Below, piece by piece: positions 39,944 through 42,651 of a DNA stretch of 42,651 bases. Numbering within the stretch: position 1 is the first letter of the stretch; each line of letters starts with the position of its first letter. Position numbers and translations under genes: made by a program. The stretch spans positions 1 to 42,651 of the forward strand of contig UQNV01000017.1 of NCBI GenBank assembly GCA_900542505.1, given 5' to 3'. The notes beneath the pieces are model-generated. The model ran no database searches and was not told the DNA's origin. It saw only the letters and a list, made by a program, of their open reading frames with translations. This DNA is from an uncultured Alistipes sp. GTDB taxonomy: Bacteria; Bacteroidota; Bacteroidia; Bacteroidales; Rikenellaceae.

Positions 39944-41287
39944 TCAGAGACCCAGCTCGACCTGGAAGCGGATCTCCCAACGGTTGTAGTTGGGGTTGAG
40001 CGCATCGGAACGGTAGTTGTACGAGGCGTCGGCCTGTACCTTGAGGCTGTGGCCGATGAGGTAGCGCGTTACGCCGATGGCCGTCTGGTTCCAGCGGCTG
40101 TAGCCGACCCAGGGCTGCACCTCACGGTCGGGAAACATGGTCGAGTTGCGCAGCGCGATTTCCCATTTCCGATTGAAGAGATAGCTCGTCTGGAGGTTGA
40201 GGCCCTTGCCCGTGTAGACGAAGATGCCTTCGTTGCCGTCGAAGAGCGGGGTGTCGCACGTGCGGCCCATGAAGTCGGTATAGAAGGCGAAGCCGCGGTA
40301 CTTGAGGATGAAGTCGAAGAAGTAGGAGCCCAGGCTGCGCTGCTCGCCCTCGGGCATCAGCGCGCCGTTCTGACCCTGCAGCCGGGCTGCGCGGCTGTTG
40401 TAGGAGTAGGCGCCAGCCAGCAGGATGCGCACCTGCTCCTCGTATTCGAAGTCGCCTTCGATGACGTCGCCCTTCGACTTGAAACGCCCCAGCGGGTAGA
40501 GCTCCAGGCGTCCCGTATAGGCCAGTCCGCCGTCGGACGACGTGCTCCAGTTGCGGCCCTCGCCCAGCGTGATGGAGCCTTTGGCCGAGAGGCGGAAGCG
40601 CTTGCCGATGCGGCCGTTGTATTCACCGAAGAATCCGAAGTCGCGGTCGAGGTTGAATTCGCTGTTGACGATGCTGCGGTCGACGAACTGCAGGGCGCTC
40701 GACGAGTTCACGCGAGCGCGGTTGGCCTTGATTTTCGTCTGTCCGAAGCCGATGTTCCAGTGAGCGTTGGGTACGTAGTAGACGATTGCGTCGCGGACGA
40801 GGTTCGTGTTGCTGTTGGGCAGCTCCTTCGTGTCGTAGGGGGTGAATCCGAGCTGGATGGAGTAGACCAGTTTGGGCGAATAGATGTAGCCGTCGAAGCG
40901 CAGGCGCAGCCGCTTGACGCGCGCCTCGGTCTGCGTGAGCGAGAAGTCGCGGTCGAACGAGAGCCCTACCATGTTCTGCATGCGGAAGCGGAGCGTCATC
41001 GAGTACCACTTGCTTCGCGGCTGGAAGGTGATGCCCTTGCCCACCTCGATGTTGGGCATCATGCGCAGCAGTTCGAGCAGCTCCTCATCGGAGTGCTCCG
41101 CGTCGGCGAGAGCCGCGATGCTGTCTGCGGGATACTCCTGATGGACCACTTCGAGGCTGTCGGAATCCGTCTGCGAGGCGCCGTTGACGATGAATACGGT
41201 TTTTCGGAACAGGGAACGCTCCTCCTGGGCGCGAAGTCCCGTTGCGGCGGTCAGACACAACAGCAAAAGCAGGATACGGTGTTTCAT
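39944..41287 (-). CDS. OprO/OprP-like porin (phosphate-selective porin family)
   Basis: 447-residue outer-membrane porin. Residues 1-20 are a signal peptide (MKHRILLLLLCLTAATGLRA). An N-terminal helical region of about 70 residues, acidic (DAEHSDEELLELLRMM), precedes the barrel. The barrel has repeated strand patterns such as RLRLRFDGYIYSPKLVYSIQ and RDFGFFGEYNGRIGKRFRLS, and ends WEIRFQVELGL. DRDFGFFGEYNGR and the preceding LVRDAIVYYVP/FGQTKIKANR blocks are typical of Bacteroidota OprO/P-family porins. Specificity is not determinable, and no phosphate-transport genes are adjacent. Confidence 0.9.
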   Translation of the reverse strand: MKHRILLLLLCLTAATGLRAQEERSLFRKTVFIVNGASQTDSDSLEVVHQEYPADSIAALADAEHSDEELLELLRMMPNIEVGKGITFQPRSKWYSMTLRFRMQNMVGLSFDRDFSLTQTEARVKRLRLRFDGYIYSPKLVYSIQLGFTPYDTKELPNSNTNLVRDAIVYYVPNAHWNIGFGQTKIKANRARVNSSSALQFVDRSIVNSEFNLDRDFGFFGEYNGRIGKRFRLSAKGSITLGEGRNWSTSSDGGLAYTGRLELYPLGRFKSKGDVIEGDFEYEEQVRILLAGAYSYNSRAARLQGQNGALMPEGEQRSLGSYFFDFILKYRGFAFYTDFMGRTCDTPLFDGNEGIFVYTGKGLNLQTSYLFNRKWEIALRNSTMFPDREVQPWVGYSRWNQTAIGVTRYLIGHSLKVQADASYNYRSDALNPNYNRWEIRFQVELGL

Positions 41288-41448
41288 CTTGGGGTATTTT
41301 GGTTCGGTAAAAGGTTTTGGTTGACGGGAATGGTTTCATTCCGGCTTTCGAGTGACAAAGTTGCGAAATAAATCTGAAACCTTTATGAAACCGATGTTAC
41401 AATTCGGTTACAGCTCCGGCTTCCTGGTTGCCATGCTGCCGCGGGAGG

Positions 41449-41480
41449 CCCCTCTGGAGGGGGTGGCTCCCTTCGAAGGG
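41449..41480. repeat. Palindrome cluster, possible REP-like element
   Basis: CCCCTC (41449-41454) faces GAGGGG (41457-41462), and the perfect 12-base palindrome CCCTTCGAAGGG follows at 41469-41480. It resembles in style the CCCCCTTTG/CAAAGGGGG runs beside der. In the 356-base gap 41288-41643 this and the promoter at 41524-41555 are the only features I see. Confidence 0.5.
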
Positions 41481-41523
41481 GCCGGGCCACGGCTGCCCGC
41501 GAGGCGGAGTTCCCGACCTCCCG

Positions 41524-41555
41524 TTTGCCTTTGAGCCCATCTTTTCGTATATTTG
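41524..41555 (+). promoter_or_regulatory. Promoter of the lipoprotein gene
   Basis: TTTG (41524-41527), 20 bases, then TATATTTG (41548-41555); implied start near 41561, with an 80-base leader before the ATG at 41644. Confidence 0.65.
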
Positions 41556-41643
41556 TATCAAGCCTGCGGCGCGGAACGGTCTGTTGCCCCTCCTCGGGGA
41601 ACGGCAGCGTGTTGTCAGACGACATTTTTCAAACACGTGGCTT

Positions 41644-42549
41644 ATGGTACAGGTATTCGGTCGGAGCTTCGGGTTCCGAATCTCGTGGGCGCTGCTGGCG
41701 CTGTCACTCTCGGCCTGCGGGGCGGAGCAGAAGGGGGCGGATGAGCCGCTTTTCCCGGCACGTCCGTCGCGCGAAGCCTTCGAGAATTTTTGGTGGGAGG
41801 AGGTCTCCGGTGCGGGACTTCGCTTCTGGAGTCAGAGCGACGGCCGGCTGCAGGTGGTGGCCGATTCGGAACTGCCCGGCGCCCGGCTCGAGTGCGACGG
41901 TGTCCCGGGGCAGCCGGTGCTGCGGGTGCTCCGCATCGATGGCGACGGTCCCGAGGCCCTGCTCTCGCAGCTCGGGAGGATGCCCGGATGGGATGCATCG
42001 CAGGAGTGTGTCATGCAGGAGGTGGCGAGCGGTCGTCGGGGTGTGCGACGGTTCGAGCTTCGGCCGGCAGGGGCCTGCGCCGAGGAGTTCCGCCGGCGGA
42101 GTGCCGGGGAGCCCGTGCCTGCAACCTGCAGCGGATGGGGTGTGGGCAACAGCGGTATGCGCTATTTCGAACTGCATGCCAATGCTCCGGGGCGTGCGCT
42201 CTTTGTCGAAATCGGCCAGGATGCACCCCTGTTCGACGAGCAGAGCATCGTGCTGCAGCCCGATTCGGTTGTCTTGGGCGGCACGAAGCGCGTCAAGGGG
42301 CGGTTGATTATCGGTCACGAGGTCCGTTCGTTCATGGCCGACAACGATACGTGTGAATATTGGGTCATCGACCGCACCGGTCGGCTTGCGGCGGAGTATG
42401 ACCGTGTCACGGGCGGTGTGAAGAACGGTCGGGTCGTCGAGGCGGAGCTTGAGGTCCGTGATACGGGACCCCGCGATGAGGGTTTTGCGGCCGAATATAC
42501 GGGCGTCTACGAGGTGACGAAGGTCGTCTCGCTGCGGGCCGGGCAGTAA
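41644..42549 (+). CDS. Lipoprotein with possible NlpE-like C-terminal OB domain
   Basis: 301-residue predicted lipoprotein. The signal ends in lipobox LSAC, with lipidated C25. The middle region, about 45-190, has no family I recognise; it contains several Cys residues (CDGVPG, ECVMQE, GACAEEF, ATCSGWG) that could form disulfides. The last 100 residues (RLIIGHEVRSFMADNDTCEYWV, then DEGFAAEYTGVYEVTKVVSL) resemble the C-terminal OB-fold domain of NlpE-like copper/envelope-stress lipoproteins, from memory of the family. The start at 41644 was chosen because it gives a proper lipoprotein signal. The following 42550-42651 shows no gene before the contig edge. Confidence 0.78.
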   Translation: MVQVFGRSFGFRISWALLALSLSACGAEQKGADEPLFPARPSREAFENFWWEEVSGAGLRFWSQSDGRLQVVADSELPGARLECDGVPGQPVLRVLRIDGDGPEALLSQLGRMPGWDASQECVMQEVASGRRGVRRFELRPAGACAEEFRRRSAGEPVPATCSGWGVGNSGMRYFELHANAPGRALFVEIGQDAPLFDEQSIVLQPDSVVLGGTKRVKGRLIIGHEVRSFMADNDTCEYWVIDRTGRLAAEYDRVTGGVKNGRVVEAELEVRDTGPRDEGFAAEYTGVYEVTKVVSLRAGQ

Positions 42550-42651
42550 GTCTCTGTCCCGTGCGGCTGCGCCGCTCCGGCCTTTTTGTTCCGCCCGCCC
42601 GTCCCGTGCGGGGCCCGGTCCGGCGGTGAAACAAAAAAGCCTGAGTTTTGA

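Overview
The window is a GC-rich contig from a member of the Bacteroidota, most likely an Alistipes-like gut organism (Rikenellaceae; the genus is inference). The evidence is a repeated promoter pattern of TTTG, 19-20 bases, then TAnnTTTG, starts without Shine-Dalgarno sequences, and Bacteroidota-type families (BT_4395-like GH84, PorT-like barrels, DUF389, OprO/P-like porin). Bases 1-48 are not genomic: they are an Illumina Nextera adapter with an i5 index, so the first gene is cut by the contig edge.

Layout. 49-3987: 3' part of a DEAD-box helicase, a secreted GH84 hexosaminidase, then a 135-bp direct repeat whose second copy contains the end of der. 3988-9092: der and a CPA2-type antiporter on the minus strand, divergent from an MFS permease. 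9158-13221: a plus-strand run of outer-membrane barrel, PhoH ATPase, dipeptidase pepD and a lipid kinase. 13410-17384: a lipoprotein, then a Crp-type regulator, an SDR and a SulP transporter. 17548-22162: minus-strand run ychF, SIMPL protein, gltX, galM. 22402-28335: a five-gene plus-strand operon (acidic low-complexity protein, rsmI, DUF389 membrane protein, LpxL-like acyltransferase, family 2 glycosyltransferase) with stop/start overlaps. 28340-29215: an AT-rich island with a consensus promoter, a long rod-shaped RNA and a small secreted protein. 29222-33296: fbp, glnS and a barrel protein on the minus strand. 33380-38997: a TrmH-type methyltransferase, panB, and guaB - basic disordered membrane protein - guaA. 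39265-42549: a DEDDh exonuclease, a porin and a lipoprotein.

Most of the window is core metabolism and translation (gltX, glnS, der, ychF, rsmI, guaAB, panB, fbp) mixed with envelope genes. No transposase, integrase, CRISPR array, tRNA or rRNA was seen. The strongest undescribed-looking element is the structured RNA at 28441-28667. It has an 11-bp perfect closing helix, an internal bubble and a long interrupted hairpin behind a consensus promoter, and is a candidate 6S-like (possibly Bacteroidales-1 class) RNA. Other points of interest are the duplicated der 3' end, the low-complexity protein wedged between guaB and guaA, and a panB promoter lying inside the trmH reading frame.
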